Assembly (NCBI RefSeq): GCF_003265705.1
Contig: NW_020312867.1
Location: 2,117,615-2,181,614, forward strand
Direction: 5' to 3'
DNA length: 64,000 nt
Source of the DNA: Callorhinus ursinus
Taxonomy: Eukaryota; Chordata; Mammalia; Carnivora; Otariidae
Part shown: piece after piece, positions 1 through 11,252 of the stretch
Layout of the letters: each line of letters opens with the position of its first letter
Position numbering within the stretch: the first letter of the stretch is position 1
The notes under the pieces: generated by a model
Seen by the model: the letters and a program-made list of their open reading frames with translations, nothing else
Databases searched by the model: none
What the model was told of the DNA's origin: nothing
Program-made: the position numbers and the translations under genes

Positions 1-119
1 TAATGGGTATGGCTCTGTTAGGAGGGAGAAAGAGGGCAGTGACTGCTTTGGAACAAGCAAACGAAAGTGTTTGCTACTCCTCTCGTTTCCCTCCCCAATC
101 CCTAATATCCTCTTTCCCT

Positions 120-284
120 ACCAGTTAACAGTCTATTCACCCTGCAGGAATCAACTCAAACATCTTCTCTTCCAGGCAGTCTTCCCTGACTTTCTCCCCA
201 TCCAATAAATTACTCTCTTCACTGTGCTTCCAAAGAACTTAGCACATGCTACATACATGGCCTTTATTTCATCATTATGCAGTG
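120..284 (+). mobile_element. L2 LINE 3' fragment
   Basis: The segment carries the L2 signature of a 'cttccctgac' block followed by a decayed 'cacatgctacatacatggcc' stretch. L2 is an extinct mammalian LINE. There is no coding capacity left. The first 119 bases of the window before it hold nothing I recognise. Confidence 0.55.
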
Positions 285-455
285 AGGTCGGGGTTTGGAG
301 TAATTGGACCCAGGTTCAAATCCCAGGTCCCCACTTCCTTCCCAGGCAACTTACAGTATTATCCTTCCTCTTTTCAAGCCTCAGCTTCCTCATCTGCAAA
401 AGTACACATTCCTTTTTAGGCAGTTTTTAAGATTAAGGCAGGTAATGTGCCTGGG
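285..455 (+). mobile_element. MIR SINE fragment
   Basis: The order 'ggttcaaatcccaggtcc' (old tRNA B-box region) then 'cctcatctgcaaaag' is the MIR core and 3' region in forward orientation. MIR is an ancient tRNA-derived SINE mobilised by L2. Confidence 0.65.
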
Positions 456-1035
456 ATTATTACCAATAATCTCCTCAGAAGGAAGGGAGGGAGAAAGGAC
501 ACTATCCGGCTGGACTAGGCAAAACTCAACTCTCAGGGAGGAAAGCAAAAGTCGCTCCAAGGTGCCGACCACACAGTCTCCTTCCCTTGAAGTTCCCCCC
601 TCCCTGATTCTCCCAAGAAAGTCATTTTTCATCCCCAAAGTCATTTGGCTTAGAGAGAAAGGGGAGATGCAGTGGCGGGGTCTGCATTGTGCCTGCCCTG
701 GCACCATCCATCACCCAGCCGACAGGAACTCACCTCCCACAAATAAAGTTATGACAAGCGTCCCCAACCCATTCTTTCAGCCATTGCCTCCCTGTTTCCA
801 TCATCTCTGACATTATAAGCCATCAGCCAAGCTGTTTGTCACGCCTCTGACAGGGCCTTGGCATCACGGGCAGGAGGGCTGAGCTAAGGTATGGCTGAAC
901 TCAAGGGTGGGTGTCCTGCCCCCACGCACCACTGGTGAGCGCGAGCTATTTCACACGTGCTCCCAGAAAGGGTTACTCCCCCGAGGGGCAGGGGTCCATA
1001 GTTGGAGCAGAACTGGAGGGAAACTGAACATGCGC
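456..1035. other. unique sequence, no gene seen
   Basis: I see no repeat signature or credible coding frame. The piece at about 790-880 (ATTATAAGCCATCAGCC onward, then CACGCCTCTGACAGG) is non-repetitive and could be a short conserved element, but this is a guess. Confidence 0.4.
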
Positions 1036-2004
1036 TCATATATCCACGCAGCAAACATTAGTGACTATTCCTGCTGTGCCTGGACCTGTGTTAGGCACAG
1101 CTGCCGCCACAGAAAGGAATCATGCATAGTCCCTGCCTTTGAGCAGGGGTCCAGGGCAATGGGGGGAGTGAAAAACAAGCCATGTCAACAGATAATGCCA
1201 GCACAACTGTGGCGGAGGCAGTCTAGGGGACTGTTGAATCACAGAGAAGGGTAGGAACATACGGAAGTCTTCCTGGAGGAAGTGGCATTTGAGCTGAGAT
1301 CTCTAGGGCAAGGAAAGACATGCGAGGGGGCAGTGTGAGCGATTCCTTGAAAGGCCCCCTTTCTTCTGTGCAGCTTTGTTTACTTATAAACCGCAAAGGG
1401 CAGAGTGGAGTGCAGGTTTGAGGAAAAGAAGAGGATTACATTACAGGCCAAAGAAATGGCAGGTGCAAAGGTCCTGTATTAGTTTCCTAGGGCTGTCATT
1501 ACAAACTACCACAATCTCAGTAATCCAGAAATTTCTTCTCTCACAGTTCTGGAGGCCAGAAGTCTAAAATCAAGGCATCAGTAGGGCTGGTCGTTTCTGG
1601 AGCTCTGAGAAAGAATCTGTTTTATGTGTCTTTTGTAGCTTCCGGTGGTGGTAGGCAAGCCTTGGCATTCCTTGGCTTACAGATGCATCACCCCAGTCTT
1701 TACCACTGCTCTCTGTCTCCACCTGGCCTCCCCTCTGTATCTCTGATGCAAATCTCCTTTTCCTTTCTCTTACAAGGGCGCCTGTCATTGTAATTTAGAG
1801 CCTGCCCTAAATCCAGGATGATCTCAAGATCCTAACTTGATTCCATTTTCAATAATCCTATTTCCAAACAAGCACACATGTGCAGGTACTTGGGGTTGGC
1901 ACTTGGCTTTTTTAGGGAGAGGGACACTATTTAACCCAGTAAGGATCCAGAGGCAAGAGAGTACGGCATATTCAGGAGACTGAGAGTGGCTAAATGTGGC
2001 TGGA
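1036..2004 (-). mobile_element. L2 LINE fragment split by an LTR
   Basis: Reverse-complement L2 text such as 'cttcctggaggaagtggcat' and 'gcaggtgcaaaggtcc' runs to 1474. It resumes at 1941 with 'aggatccagaggcaagagag', which is the next part of the same L2 region. The LTR at 1475-1940 therefore inserted into this L2. Confidence 0.65.
1475..1940 (-). mobile_element. Solo LTR, ERVL-MaLR (MLT1-like)
   Basis: It begins 'tgtattagtttcctagggct' and ends '...gacactatttaaccca', the reverse complement of the usual MaLR-type LTR, which ends in ctaataca. It is flanked by aaggtcc on the left and aaggatcc on the right, a decayed likely target duplication inside an L2. No internal retroviral genes are present. 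Exact subfamily is uncertain. Confidence 0.6.
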
Positions 2005-2190
2005 ACATTGACACCGGGCTGAGGTCAGGTCCCATCCCTGCCGCTAATGAGCCAGATGACCTGGACCCAATCCTTCAACCTCTCCGAGCCTCAATTTGCT
2101 CGCCTGCAACGTCCATTGCCCTCTGGCCCTCTTAGGACTCCGGTAAGAGTGAAATGTAGTCATTCCATTAAAGGGCCAGCTCCTCGATGG
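2005..2190 (+). mobile_element. MIR SINE fragment
   Basis: Forward MIR order is visible: 'gccagatgacctggaccc', 'caacctctccgagcctcaat', then the decayed 3' region. Confidence 0.6.
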
Positions 2191-2194
2191 GAGT

Positions 2195-2835
2195 ATATCA
2201 GTCAGGGACCTTGACGTTGCACAAGACAGAAACCAACCTGGACTGGCCTATGGGGAAAAAGGTGTTTATTAGCTTACATAGGTAAAAACCCCAGAAATAG
2301 AGCTGCTCCGGCTCTGCTGGATTCAGGAGCCCAGATGATATATTCAGGATCCCGTGTCTTTCCACCTAGCATCTCGGGCCTGTGCTACTTCATTTTCCAG
2401 TTTCCCAAGAGTGGTCCTTAGTGCTGGACCTATATCTTCCTTAGGTCCTGCAGAGCTGCCCTCCACCCTGGTCCTCTCTGCTCTGGAGCGTGGAGGCTGA
2501 CCTGCACGGATTGCATCAGCAAGCTCCCAGAGGGAGGAAGAAGGTGAAAGTAGACTATTTCTCCCTCCCAGGTTCCTCCCTGCCATCGCTCTTTACCTAA
2601 GGCCCCAGCTCCCATCAGGCAGCCCTCTCTTAGAGACACAGCCCCTCACTCTGGGTTCTAGGAAGCACATCCTGTTCTTGCCCTTCAGGCTGAGGGGTCT
2701 TGAAGGCTCCCCACTACTACTAGCCCAAAGGAACCATCCTTTGTGGAATTCCCTGAACACTGCTGACACCTTTATAAATAGCCCCTTTATTGTAGTCTCC
2801 TGAAATTACAGTTTGAGTGCCCCTGATACACCCCG
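2195..2835. mobile_element. unidentified dispersed repeat, LTR/MER-like
   Basis: The left edge 'tatatcagtcagggacc' resembles the reverse complement of an LTR end. The right part (about 2560-2835, with 'caggcagccctctct', 'ataaatagcccctttatt' and a terminal 'cctgataca') looks like an LTR with a polyadenylation region. It may be one element or two in opposite orientation. I cannot name it. Confidence 0.35.
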
Positions 2836-2884
2836 AAGCTCATGGCTCTGCTTGACCCCTCCTCTCTAGGTCGTAGGTAAGCCC

Positions 2885-3710
2885 CATGGGGTAGACTGCT
2901 GCGTGCGTGGCCCATAATGAGCCATGCTTCCCAGTAATCATGCCCTTGTGGGGTCCCTCCTACATGGACCGGGTCTTGACCATGTGACTTGCTTTGGCCA
3001 ATGAAAGATTAGCATATGTGATGCAAGGGGAGGCTTTATAAGCACTGTACGCCTGCATGCTCCCTCTTGGACTCCTGCTGCCATGCTGTGAAGAAGTCCA
3101 GGCTATCTTGCGGAAGAGGAAGACCGCGTGAAGAGGTTGGAGAAGGTGACAATGCCACATGGGAATAAAGGCTACACAGAGGAGAACTGAGGTGCCCCAG
3201 CTAACAATCATTGCGAAGACTCCAGGCTCTGAGAGAGGCCTTTATACTAAGGGGGGAGGTGGGGCAGGGACGGAGGTGGCCTTAGTGGGAGGGGGCGGGG
3301 TATTTAGCACTAACATTGTTTAGGATCGCCAGCATGCAGTGATGATAAAAAGCAGATTGACTTGTAGTCAGTGTTATTATCATTTTTAAGCTCAGCAAAA
3401 AAATGTTTCTTTTTATTACCTGCATTTGGGGCTAACCCCTCCTACCTCCCTAACCCCTATCTTCCCTCCCCTAAGCCCCCCCCAACCCCCCGCCCATACA
3501 CAGTCTGTTGCTTCTTGGCCCTTCCAGTCCAGCCACAGCTGAATGGAGCCACCTGAGTGACCCTAGCCAATGTGTATGGAGCAAAAGCACCACTGTCAAT
3601 CTATAGAATCATAAGAAATAATAAGTCATTGTTACTTTAAGCACTAAATTTTGGGGTGGCTTGTTACACAGGGATGAATAAGACCAACAGCAACAGTTCT
3701 ACACTGTTGC
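2885..3710 (+). mobile_element. MLT1-like LTR, interrupted
   Basis: The left part has 'ccatgtgacttgctttggcc' and 'gctgccatgctgtgaagaag'. The right part has 'atgaatggagcc'-like text, then 'taagcactaaattttggggt' and 'ggcttgttacaca', the standard 3' end of MLT1-class LTRs. About 3215-3520 does not fit and may be an insertion or strongly decayed sequence. It is C/A-rich near 3475-3500. Confidence 0.5.
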
Positions 3711-4118
3711 AGGTTCAAGTGCAACTAGAAAGAGCAAGACTTTTCTGGCAGTTACTGCAACAGTTCTGGAATTCACTCTGATTGGGCGCCCTCCGGTCAT
3801 GTGACAGCTATGGACCAATTGCCCAGCTAAGGGAATGCGATGCGCTGATTGCTAAGCCAGGTCACATGCTTCGTCCTGGGGCAGGAGGTGGAGACCCACC
3901 CAGACCATGGGGACTGAGAGGGGAAGAGAAGGGTGCTAAAGGTAGATGAGGGAAAAGGGAAAAGATGGAAGGGAAAGGAGGCTGAGGACACTTTGTGGGG
4001 GTGAAGCTCGGGGAAAGTGATCCTTGGTGCTTCCCATCCAGCTCCTACTTGCACCTACAGGAAATGGGTAAAAATGGATCCCACGCACAAAGGACAGACA
4101 ACTATCCTCTGGTGAGGG
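3711..4118. other. no gene; possible old repeat
   Basis: 3770-3890 has an alternating 'ctgattggg ... gtcatgtgac ... gctgattgctaagccaggtcacatg' pattern seen in some old dispersed repeats that I cannot name. The rest (3900-4010) is purine-rich. Confidence 0.35.
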
Positions 4119-4265
4119 GACCATAAGATTTGAGCCAAGAACAGACCTGGCTTCCAACTCTCACTTCCTTTTTGGAAGCTGCTGTGGGCAAGCTGCTCAA
4201 CCTCTGTGAACTCATCTGTAAAATAAGTTTGTTAATTCCTGCACAGATGGGTTGTGGCAGGGGTC
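4119..4265 (+). mobile_element. MIR SINE fragment
   Basis: It contains 'caacctctgtgaactcatct' followed by 'gtaaaataag', the forward MIR 3' core. Confidence 0.6.
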
Positions 4266-5559
4266 CGGTGGGATCAGGGGCTGTTGTGGTGGGCAAAACG
4301 AGGGGCTGCCCAGACACCCCTTCAAGGAAGGTCTACCTCAGCTGCAGAGAGCCTGTGGCCTGAGGTCACACCCTTCCCTGGGCAGCCTGCTTGCGGTGAC
4401 TAAGCTGAAGCGTTTAAAGGCTTGGCCATTTGGGCTGGTGCAAAACGGTCCTGCCAGGCAGTACTCTCTCCAGAGCTCCCCGAAGGGCGGGCGGCGGCTT
4501 TACAGAGCTTGGATCGGTCGTCTTCACCTTCATCCTGCCTCCTCCCTTCCCTTTCACATGTGTGGATCCCTAATAAATATCTTGCACCCCATACTCTTGC
4601 TTATGGAGGTCCCAATCCATGATAGATGTTTCAAATGCTTCATCCAGCACTTGGCACTTAGTATGCAGTTGGTAAAGGATTGTTGAGCGAGAGTTGGCTC
4701 CTCGCTCGGGAGAAGGAGAAAAGGAAGCGGGAGGGGCGGGCGAGGGAGGCTGGTGCAGGGATTGCCCGAGGTTAGGTAAGCAGCCGCTGTGGTGGAAGGG
4801 GCCTGCAGGCTGGCAGAGGCAGCTTCCTCCTCAGAGGGGACAGAAGGGTCTCTCCAGGGCACCCTCTCCACCCCTGCGCATCTGCAGCCCCCTGCTTGCC
4901 AAGCAACTGGATCAATTATGAATGAGGCCTCACGCGTCCCAGCAGGCCTGAAGACCGGGGCGTGTGGGGCTTTCTTCCAGAATGGTCCCTGCCCCCAGCG
5001 GCCTATCTGGGGTCCCGAGGCCTGATGGCAGAGACCATTCAAGTCCTAAAGCAGAAACCCCCCTCCCCATTTTGTGGAATCTTAAAAGTTCTAGAACCTT
5101 GGAAGGGGAGAGTCCACATTTTAGGGCCATTGTCACAAAACTGCAAACAACTCTTAGAATCTTAGAATAAGGGAATCTCTGGCTTAAAGGACCCCAGTAT
5201 CTTCAGTCTGGAACGGGCCAAGCTGACTCTTCATTTTAGCTTTTCTCTCCTCAAGGAGGGACGGGAGGAAGAAAAAGGAAGGGCCATGAAGCTTGGGCAC
5301 CTGGGCTGGAGAACATCAGGGGCAGCGGAAGGTGGGAGATGGAGTGGGTGCCCCGTACCACTCCCCATATCCCACCTTTCGGCTGTAGTTGTGGTGCACG
5401 GTGCCCACGCACACTGGCAGCGTCCTCCCTCAAGTGCCCAGCCAGCCTCTTAATTTGTCCACCTCAAGGCCTTTTTGATGGCCCTGGCCTCTTGCTCAGC
5501 CCACCCATAGGCACAGCACAGAGGTGTGAGGGAATTAATGCCCCTTGGGGCAAAGCTCA
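4266..5559. other. unique GC-rich stretch, no gene seen
   Basis: Open frames on both strands overlap and match nothing I know. About 4560-4620 ('taataaatatcttgcacccc') resembles an LTR tail. At 4894-4907 an inverted pair GCTTG-C-CAAGC is followed by AAC, giving an RFX-type half site AGCAAC next to 'atcaattatgaatgagg'. This could be part of a regulatory element. Confidence 0.4.
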
Positions 5560-5812
5560 ACCCCTGGGGGAATGAGGGTTGGTAGATAAGTGCCCCAACC
5601 TCCCATCCTTTGGGTGAATGAGTCTACATAGTAAGCAGAGGGTCCGCCAAAATCGAACCTCAGTTGTCCATAGCAATAACCAGTTACTTCCCTGTCTGCC
5701 TCGTTCCTGCTTCCTACTTCCTTAAAGTCTGCTTTAGGACTCCCAAATAAATGACTTGTACCCACGTTCTTGTCTCAGGCTCTGCTTTCGGGGAACCCAA
5801 TCTAAGACAGGC
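5560..5812 (+). mobile_element. LTR-like 3' end
   Basis: The stretch 'cccaaataaatgacttgtac' (polyadenylation signal AATAAA), 'gtctcaggctctgctttc' and terminal 'cccaatctaagacag' is a recurrent end of an old mammalian LTR family. A related end occurs at about 39590-39645. Family name uncertain. Confidence 0.45.
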
Positions 5813-6440
5813 TGGTTCACTCCCTAACGTCTCTGAAATGCCCTTTCACTCATTCTCTGATCTGAATCCTAAATGCCACCTGCCCTGCTATTCCCAGGTG
5901 ACTCCTAGAGAAATGCCCCTCCTGCAGCTTCTTCCCCTTGTCAGGCAGACAAACTGGTAGAGCTTGACCATCTTCCAACCCGACCCTAGTTCTGAGAAAT
6001 TCTAATGAAAGGCTTTGGCTGGGCACCTAGGACAACAAAGAAGGGAAGAGACTTCCTTAATGAATCTATGATGATTAAATCATCCACTGTCCCCTGTGTG
6101 CCTCCCCACCTTTTGTTCTTTGGCTGAGATGTGGCCTCCAATCCATTATGCTCCCTCCTCCCAGCCTCCCCAGCCCGCAAGCCACCCCTCAGCAGGAATG
6201 CTGAGCTGGGCTGAAAACAGTAGGAAAGCCCGAAGCGGGTACAGAACTTTACAGTTTGCAAAGAAGTGTACTGGCTCAGAACTATTAATAAAGCCTTTTC
6301 CATCTACAAAGTAATTCATTAGTATTATTATTGATGTTGTTTCAATCCAAACATTTATTAATCTCAGGGAGAGATTCTTTCTCCTTATACCCCCTCTCTT
6401 ACCAAGCAAGAGTGAGGTCTGGCTGGAAAAGTCACATAGT
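5813..6440. other. no gene seen
   Basis: I see no convincing repeat or exon. About 6240-6350 is AT-rich, with TTTACAGTTTGCAAAG followed by TAAT-rich text, and may be an old MIR/L3-type relic or a small conserved element. Confidence 0.35.
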
Positions 6441-6600
6441 CAGAACGTTTTCATTCACTCACTCATTCATTCACTTTTTGAGAGCTTCTCTGTGTCCAGG
6501 CCATGGCGGTACAAAATGGAGCCCTTTCCACCGGGAGCTGACAGCCGAATAGGGAAGTGTATGGCTCAGTGTCTAACCAGGAAATACTGGATTTTTTACA
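6441..6600 (-). mobile_element. L2 LINE 3' end
   Basis: 'cattcactcactcattcatt' followed by 'gtgtccaggcc' and 'gggagctgacag' is the reverse complement of the L2 terminal repeat and the region just upstream of it. Confidence 0.55.
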
Positions 6601-6925
6601 AAATAAAAACTTTAAGAAATGGAAGATGGTGGAAGAGCTGAGAAGCTGGAGACACTCCCTAGTGCACCACGCTGGAGCTACAGGGGGCGGCTAGAGACAT
6701 GCACGAGATAAGCCACGGCTGGATTTGCCGCCCAAGGCCGAGAGGGAGAAATACCCCGGCTTCTCCGTTCCCCCCAGCCTCCAGTCTCCCAGCAATGCCT
6801 CCCATGGGCCAAACCCAGCTGGAAACGGGTCATCTCAGAAGCCTGGAAAACACAGCCTACAGGAATCAACCCCCTGCAACACGGAGCAGAGTTAACCCTT
6901 CTGTGCTCCACCACAGTCAGAAATG
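6601..6925. other. possible unidentified dispersed repeat
   Basis: The part around 6780-6870 ('cccatgggccaaacccagct', 'ggaaaacacagcctacagga') resembles an old LTR family with a 'ggctgaaccca' motif. I cannot assign it. No coding region is supported. Confidence 0.3.
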
Positions 6926-7112
6926 ACAATAACATTAATAACAGCATCGCATGCTGACTGAGCATTTGTCACGTGTCCCGTACTGGGCTCAACGCTTTGT
7001 ACTCTTTACACAGAAGTCCTCTGAATCTCTTCACACTGAAGTCACTGACTCCTCACAGCAACTCCACCGGCTGGGTATTCTTATCCGCACTCTGCAAATA
7101 AGGAACAGAGGC
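6926..7112 (-). mobile_element. MIR SINE fragment
   Basis: Reverse MIR order is visible: 'gactgagcatttgtcacgtg', 'cctcacagcaactccaccgg', 'ctctgcaaataaggaacaga', 'ggccca'. Confidence 0.65.
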
Positions 7113-7415
7113 CCAAGAATCAGTCAGTCCGTCAGTGAACAAGTCAACAAATATTTGTCGGGCATGTCCTCTCTGCTGGGCCTTCTAGATGCTCATGACC
7201 CTGGGGATGACCAGGAGAGCCAGGGCACCTGCCCCCATGGAGCCGGCAGTCTCCTGGGAGAAACAGACCCTGAAAAACTAACTGGAAATCATTGTGTGAA
7301 CACCCACATCCTGGTTGTAATAGGAGGTGACCTAGTCTAGGGGGCTAGGGAAAGTTTCCTAGCAGAGGTAACAGTTAAGCTGAGGGTGAATGATGAGCAG
7401 GCATCATTTAGATCC
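7113..7415 (-). mobile_element. L2 LINE 3' fragment
   Basis: 'caacaaatatttgtcgggca' followed by 'ctgctgggccttctaga', 'cccatggagccggcagtctc' and 'gtttcctagcagaggtaaca' is reverse-complement L2 over about 300 bp. Confidence 0.7.
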
Positions 7416-7855
7416 CATGTCACAGACTCTCACCTCTACGGGGTCCTGTGATCCAGTGCTTGGCTGTGTTGCATGTCCAGCTTGGGCCAACCCCCGGGAC
7501 CCAGCCCCACCCCCTGAAAGCCCCCATGTCTGGCCAGGCACCCACGGACACACTCTTGACTGGGACATGTCCTGGTCCCCCCACCCCTGGGCCTGGCAAT
7601 ACCCTCTAGGCCACCGTTGATGGGAGATTCCTGCCGGGGCCAGAGCTCCTGGGATACGTTCACCACTCCCCCCACTCCCCACCCCCCAGCACAAACCGAT
7701 GCCTTCAGGAACAGCCTGACCAGCGCTGAGGCTGGTCCTCCAAACCCTGCTGGCTGCGCGGAGCCTTGGCAGACAGTCAGGAGGAGGTGGCTGTGTGGGA
7801 AAGACAAAGAGAATTCGATTTCCATTTTGCTCCTGGTTCCCTGTTTCCAGTCCAG
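7416..7855. other. unique C-rich stretch, no gene seen
   Basis: The sequence is C-rich on the + strand (7480-7700). Overlapping frames on both strands are open, as expected from base composition. No recognised exon. Confidence 0.4.
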
Positions 7856-8270
7856 ATGCCTCCAGATCTAATTCCGAATAAATAATTGTACTGAGTAACC
7901 CGGGTCCCTTGGTGATTAAGTAAACACGCCAAGGCGGGTGGAAATTGAATTAGTGCGGTGTGCTCGGCCATTATTACCCGCCCCTTCTCATGAATATTAA
8001 TGAGGGGTTATTAAGAAATGTAAATGCTGCCTCAGGGGATGGGGAGATGGGGAGGGGGGTCAGGGTGAGAGGACGCAGTGTTCAGAAGGCGGTGTGATTG
8101 AAGGCATTTAAAAAATTATGTCAGATCTTTCTCTTCCACGCTGTGGCAATGTTTCTGGATGCTTCATTTTTATGAAAACGAGGGTAAGGGAACAAATTTT
8201 AATTCGAGGATAAAATTAGCATTTTCCAAGCAGCCTTGGCAGCAGCAAGGACATATTTTGCCAGAAAATG
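7856..8270. promoter_or_regulatory. candidate conserved noncoding element
   Basis: The block is free of repeats and has homeodomain/POU-like AT motifs (ATGAATATTAAT at about 7992, TAATTCGAGG, AAATTAGC) mixed with CpGs that usually decay in such AT-rich mammalian DNA (GTGCGG, CTCGGCC, ACCCGCCCC, ATTCGAGG). This combination is typical of developmental enhancers. It is inferred from composition only; no alignment was possible. Confidence 0.4.
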
Positions 8271-8564
8271 GACATTCGGGGCGGGGTGGGGCAGGGTTGG
8301 GGGAGCCGTGGCTGATGGACGATTAGTTCTCTCAGTTCATCTCCAGGCAAGGGAGTAAACAAATTAATCTCTGCACAGGGAGCAGCCTGGAAGATGGCGG
8401 AGGCCTGGAGGTGTCAGCAAGGCCTAGGCTCATCCTTACTGCTGGTTCAGAGAGGTTAGGCACTGTCTGAGGTCACACAGCGAGGTAAGGCACTCTGCCT
8501 GGGTTCTGTGGGCAAGATGAGAATAGGTTGTGGGGCTGCCTCTCCCAGACAGGCTTTGGGCAGA
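8271..8564. other. unique, with small MIR scrap
   Basis: G-rich at 8280-8310. 8440-8495 ('cagagaggttaggcactg', 'ggtcacacagcgaggtaagg') is a reverse MIR scrap. Confidence 0.4.
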
Positions 8565-8800
8565 GATGCAGCCCCTCCTTCCCTGCCCTCTGGCTGTCTC
8601 ATCTCTGTGGCTCCAGCTTCTTTCCCAATCTGTGCTGCCAATTTCATCTCCCCCACTTTCACTACGTCCTGTTTCTGCTCCGCAACCTTCAATGGCTCAC
8701 TATTGCCCTTAGACTGACGATCAAGCTCATTCTCCTGACGTTCGAGTCCCTCCAGTATCTGAGCACAATCCATTTTTTCAATCTGAGCTCCTGCTGCCCC
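8565..8800 (+). mobile_element. L2 LINE fragment
   Basis: 'ccttcaatggctcactattg' followed by 'atcaagctcattctcctgac' matches the L2 3' region 'tggctccccattgcc...ataaagtccaaactcct' in forward orientation. It is followed to 8890 by purine-rich sequence. Confidence 0.65.
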
Positions 8801-8924
8801 TTGCAGCTGCAGTCAGATACATCCAGAAAGGTGAGAAGCAGAGAAAAAAGGAAGGTGGGAAGACAGGAAAGAAGAGAGGGAGGAAGATGAAACTAACGTT
8901 AAGTATCAGAATATTCCAGATTTG

Positions 8925-9235
8925 CTAAAAATGTTACACAATAATGATGACGATGACAGTGACTATAGTAATTGCTGCTGTCTATTGAGTGTGTCACTCT
9001 GTGCCAGGCTCCAGCTCAACGCCACTTCATCCTCCCGTTGTCCCTGTGAGGGCGTATTATTGTCGCCATTCCACAGAGGAGGAAACAGACATCACACACC
9101 TCATAAACAGCAGAACCAGCCTACTAGATATGGAGACCTGGATTGTCAACTACCGCACCTTCCATGTCACCTATCCCCATTCTACAGATGAAGACAAGGA
9201 GGCTCAGTGAGGCTAAGTGATTTGTCCTACAAGTA
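8925..9235 (-). mobile_element. MIR SINE fragments
   Basis: 8930-9100 has reverse MIR text ('tattgagtgtgtcactctg', 'ccattccacagaggaggaaa'). 9170-9235 repeats the MIR module ('ccccattctacagatgaaga', 'gctaagtgatttgtcct'). They look like two separate MIR copies. Confidence 0.6.
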
Positions 9236-9800
9236 CAGAAAGAAACAAGTAAGCAGAAACAAGGGGAATCAAAATTCCCTAAGCCAGCCTTGTTCTAGTT
9301 TCATAAACACCTCTCCTGGAGAATACAGGCAAATGCCCTGCACAGCCTGGTCCCTACTCCCTGCAGACACCTCAGGGGAAACTCACAGGCTCTCAGAGCC
9401 CCAGTCAAGCCATACCCCCAGCAATGTCCACCAGGCGAAGCCTGTAAGTTGGTCTGGCCAGTTCCCATAGGTGTCCTCGCCCAGGACCACGAACCCCAGG
9501 CCTGTGGAACACAACCCAGATGTGCGGCCCAGGGACTCAGCCCCCAACGCTCAGGACAGGAAAGAGTGAATATGATCAAACTCATGCATTTTAACGATGT
9601 CTTCAGCACGCCTCACCCCACGCGCTTGCAGGAATAAAGGCTGGCAGGTGCAGCTGAGTTCATCAGAGTGGATAATAGAGGGGAAGACGGGAATCACTGG
9701 CCAAATGGCGGCAGAGAAAAATGGAGCAAAATCAGGAAATGCAAAGTCAAAAGTGTCCAATTAAAGTGTGATGATGTTTAAAGGGCAAGAACCACATTCT
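9236..9800. other. no gene or named repeat seen
   Basis: Mixed-composition unique sequence. Short frames match nothing known. Confidence 0.4.
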
Positions 9801-9816
9801 CAGTCCCTTGGAAGTT

Positions 9817-10011
9817 TTGGGTTTTCTTTAAAGATTTTGTTTATTTATTTGAGAGAGAGAGAATGAGAGAGAGCACGAGAGGGAAGAGGGTCACAGGGAG
9901 AAGCAGACTCCCGGCTGAGCAGGGAGCCAGATGTGGGACTCGATCCTGGGACTCCAGGATCATGACCTGAGCCGAAGGCAATCGCTTAACCAACTGAGCC
10001 ACCCAGGCGCC
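9817..10011 (-). mobile_element. SINEC (tRNA-derived carnivore SINE)
   Basis: Reverse complement of a full SINEC. A T-rich tail and GA-repeat (9827-9890) are followed by 'gggactcgatcctggga' (B-box region) and the head 'tgagccacccaggcgccc'. The insertion is framed by a perfect 16-bp target duplication, CAGTCCCTTGGAAGTT, at 9801-9816 and 10012-10027. Confidence 0.95.
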
Positions 10012-10027
10012 CAGTCCCTTGGAAGTT

Positions 10028-10329
10028 CTAATGTGGCACCTCTCTTGGGGGGTGCATGGATCAGTGGTACATAGGATAATCTCTGGATATACACAGATGG
10101 GCTTTTTTTTTTATTTGAATAGGTATGTTAATGTGTGTTAAAAAAATATAACTAGGCCATAAAACCTGTGATTTGATGTATATTATTGCCTAGAATGAGT
10201 CTAAATTTTGCCCAGAGAAGCTATTTAATTGCTAGCCAATTAAAAGAAAAAAAATTTTAATAGTATAGATGGAAGAAGAATATGGCAAAAAAATATGAAA
10301 TTGGTACTTATATGTCTGAAGTTTGGGAA
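10028..10329. other. AT-rich unique stretch
   Basis: Rich in A/T runs (10106-10114, 10240-10260). No gene or named repeat is supported. Confidence 0.35.
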
Positions 10330-10510
10330 ACAATATTCTAGTTTCTTATTACTCAAAGTAGAGTCCATAGATCAGCAACATCAGCATCTCCCAAGAGCTT
10401 GTAAGACCCTCCTTAGACCTATAGAATCAGCATCTGCCTTTTAATGAGATTCCCTGGTGACCCATATCCATGTGTGTATATGCTTTGTTTTTAAGGCACT
10501 GACCTATCTT
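10330..10510 (+). mobile_element. MER5-like hAT DNA transposon fossil
   Basis: 'ttactcaaagtagagtccat', 'atcagcatctcccaagagct', 'cctatagaatcagcatctgc' and 'ttaatgagattccctggtg' match the nonautonomous MER5 (hAT-Charlie) order in forward orientation. Ends at about 10505 with 'aaggcactgacc'. Confidence 0.7.
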
Positions 10511-10794
10511 ATTTATCAGTGGAGACAATGAAGACCTTTTCAGACATGGTCCCAGGGGAAGAGCCCTGGACTGGAAGTACTTTCCAGCCATGAGACTCTA
10601 TGACTTTGAAGAGTTTACAACCTTGTAATTACAAGAACAGGAGACTGAGGTCCAGAGAAGGTAAGTTCAAAATTGTACTCACCACTGGGACCAGTCCAGT
10701 TCTCCCAACATCTCGGCTGGTGCAGGAGGGAATTTCTGACAACAAAATTGCTGTCAACACTGTGATGTGGCTTTTTAAAAAGTGATTGTTAAAG
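10511..10794. other. no gene; MIR-like scrap
   Basis: 10620-10670 ('caggagactgaggtccagag', 'aaggtaag') resembles a reverse MIR core. Nothing else recognised. Confidence 0.3.
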
Positions 10795-10858
10795 ATATCA
10801 CGAGGAAAGAAAACTATAGACCAGTGTCTTTTATGAAATAGTAGCAAAGCAAATTGAG

Positions 10859-10976
10859 AGGCCCCTGGCTGGCTCAGTTGGTAGAATGTGCAACTCTTGA
10901 TCTCAGAGCCGTGAGCTCAAGCTCCACACTGGGCATAGAGATTAGTTAAAAAATAAATAAATAACCTTTAAAAAAA
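10859..10976 (+). mobile_element. SINEC, short form
   Basis: Head 'ggcccctggctggctcagtt', B-box region 'gagctcaagctccacac', then an A-rich (AAAT)n tail. Flanked by the 9-bp duplication CAAATTGAG at 10850-10858 and 10977-10985. Inserted in the L1. Confidence 0.9.
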
Positions 10977-11252
10977 CAAATTGAGCCACATACGAAAAGG
11001 ATTACACACTATGATCAGGTGGGATTATTCTAGGAATACAAGGTTGGTTTAATACATGAAAACAATATAATACACCATATCAATAGAATAAAAGACAAAA
11101 ACCACATGATCATTTCAGTAGATGCAGAAAAACATTAAATAAAATACAACACCTTTTCATGATAAAAGTATTCAACAAACTCGGAATAGAAAAAAATTTC
11201 CTCAAATTCTGCTAAATGCCATCTACAAAAAACCCATACCTAACATACTAAC

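Noticed and set aside
4554..5042. 162-codon frame on -
   Set aside because: No known domain; overlapping + frames are equally open.
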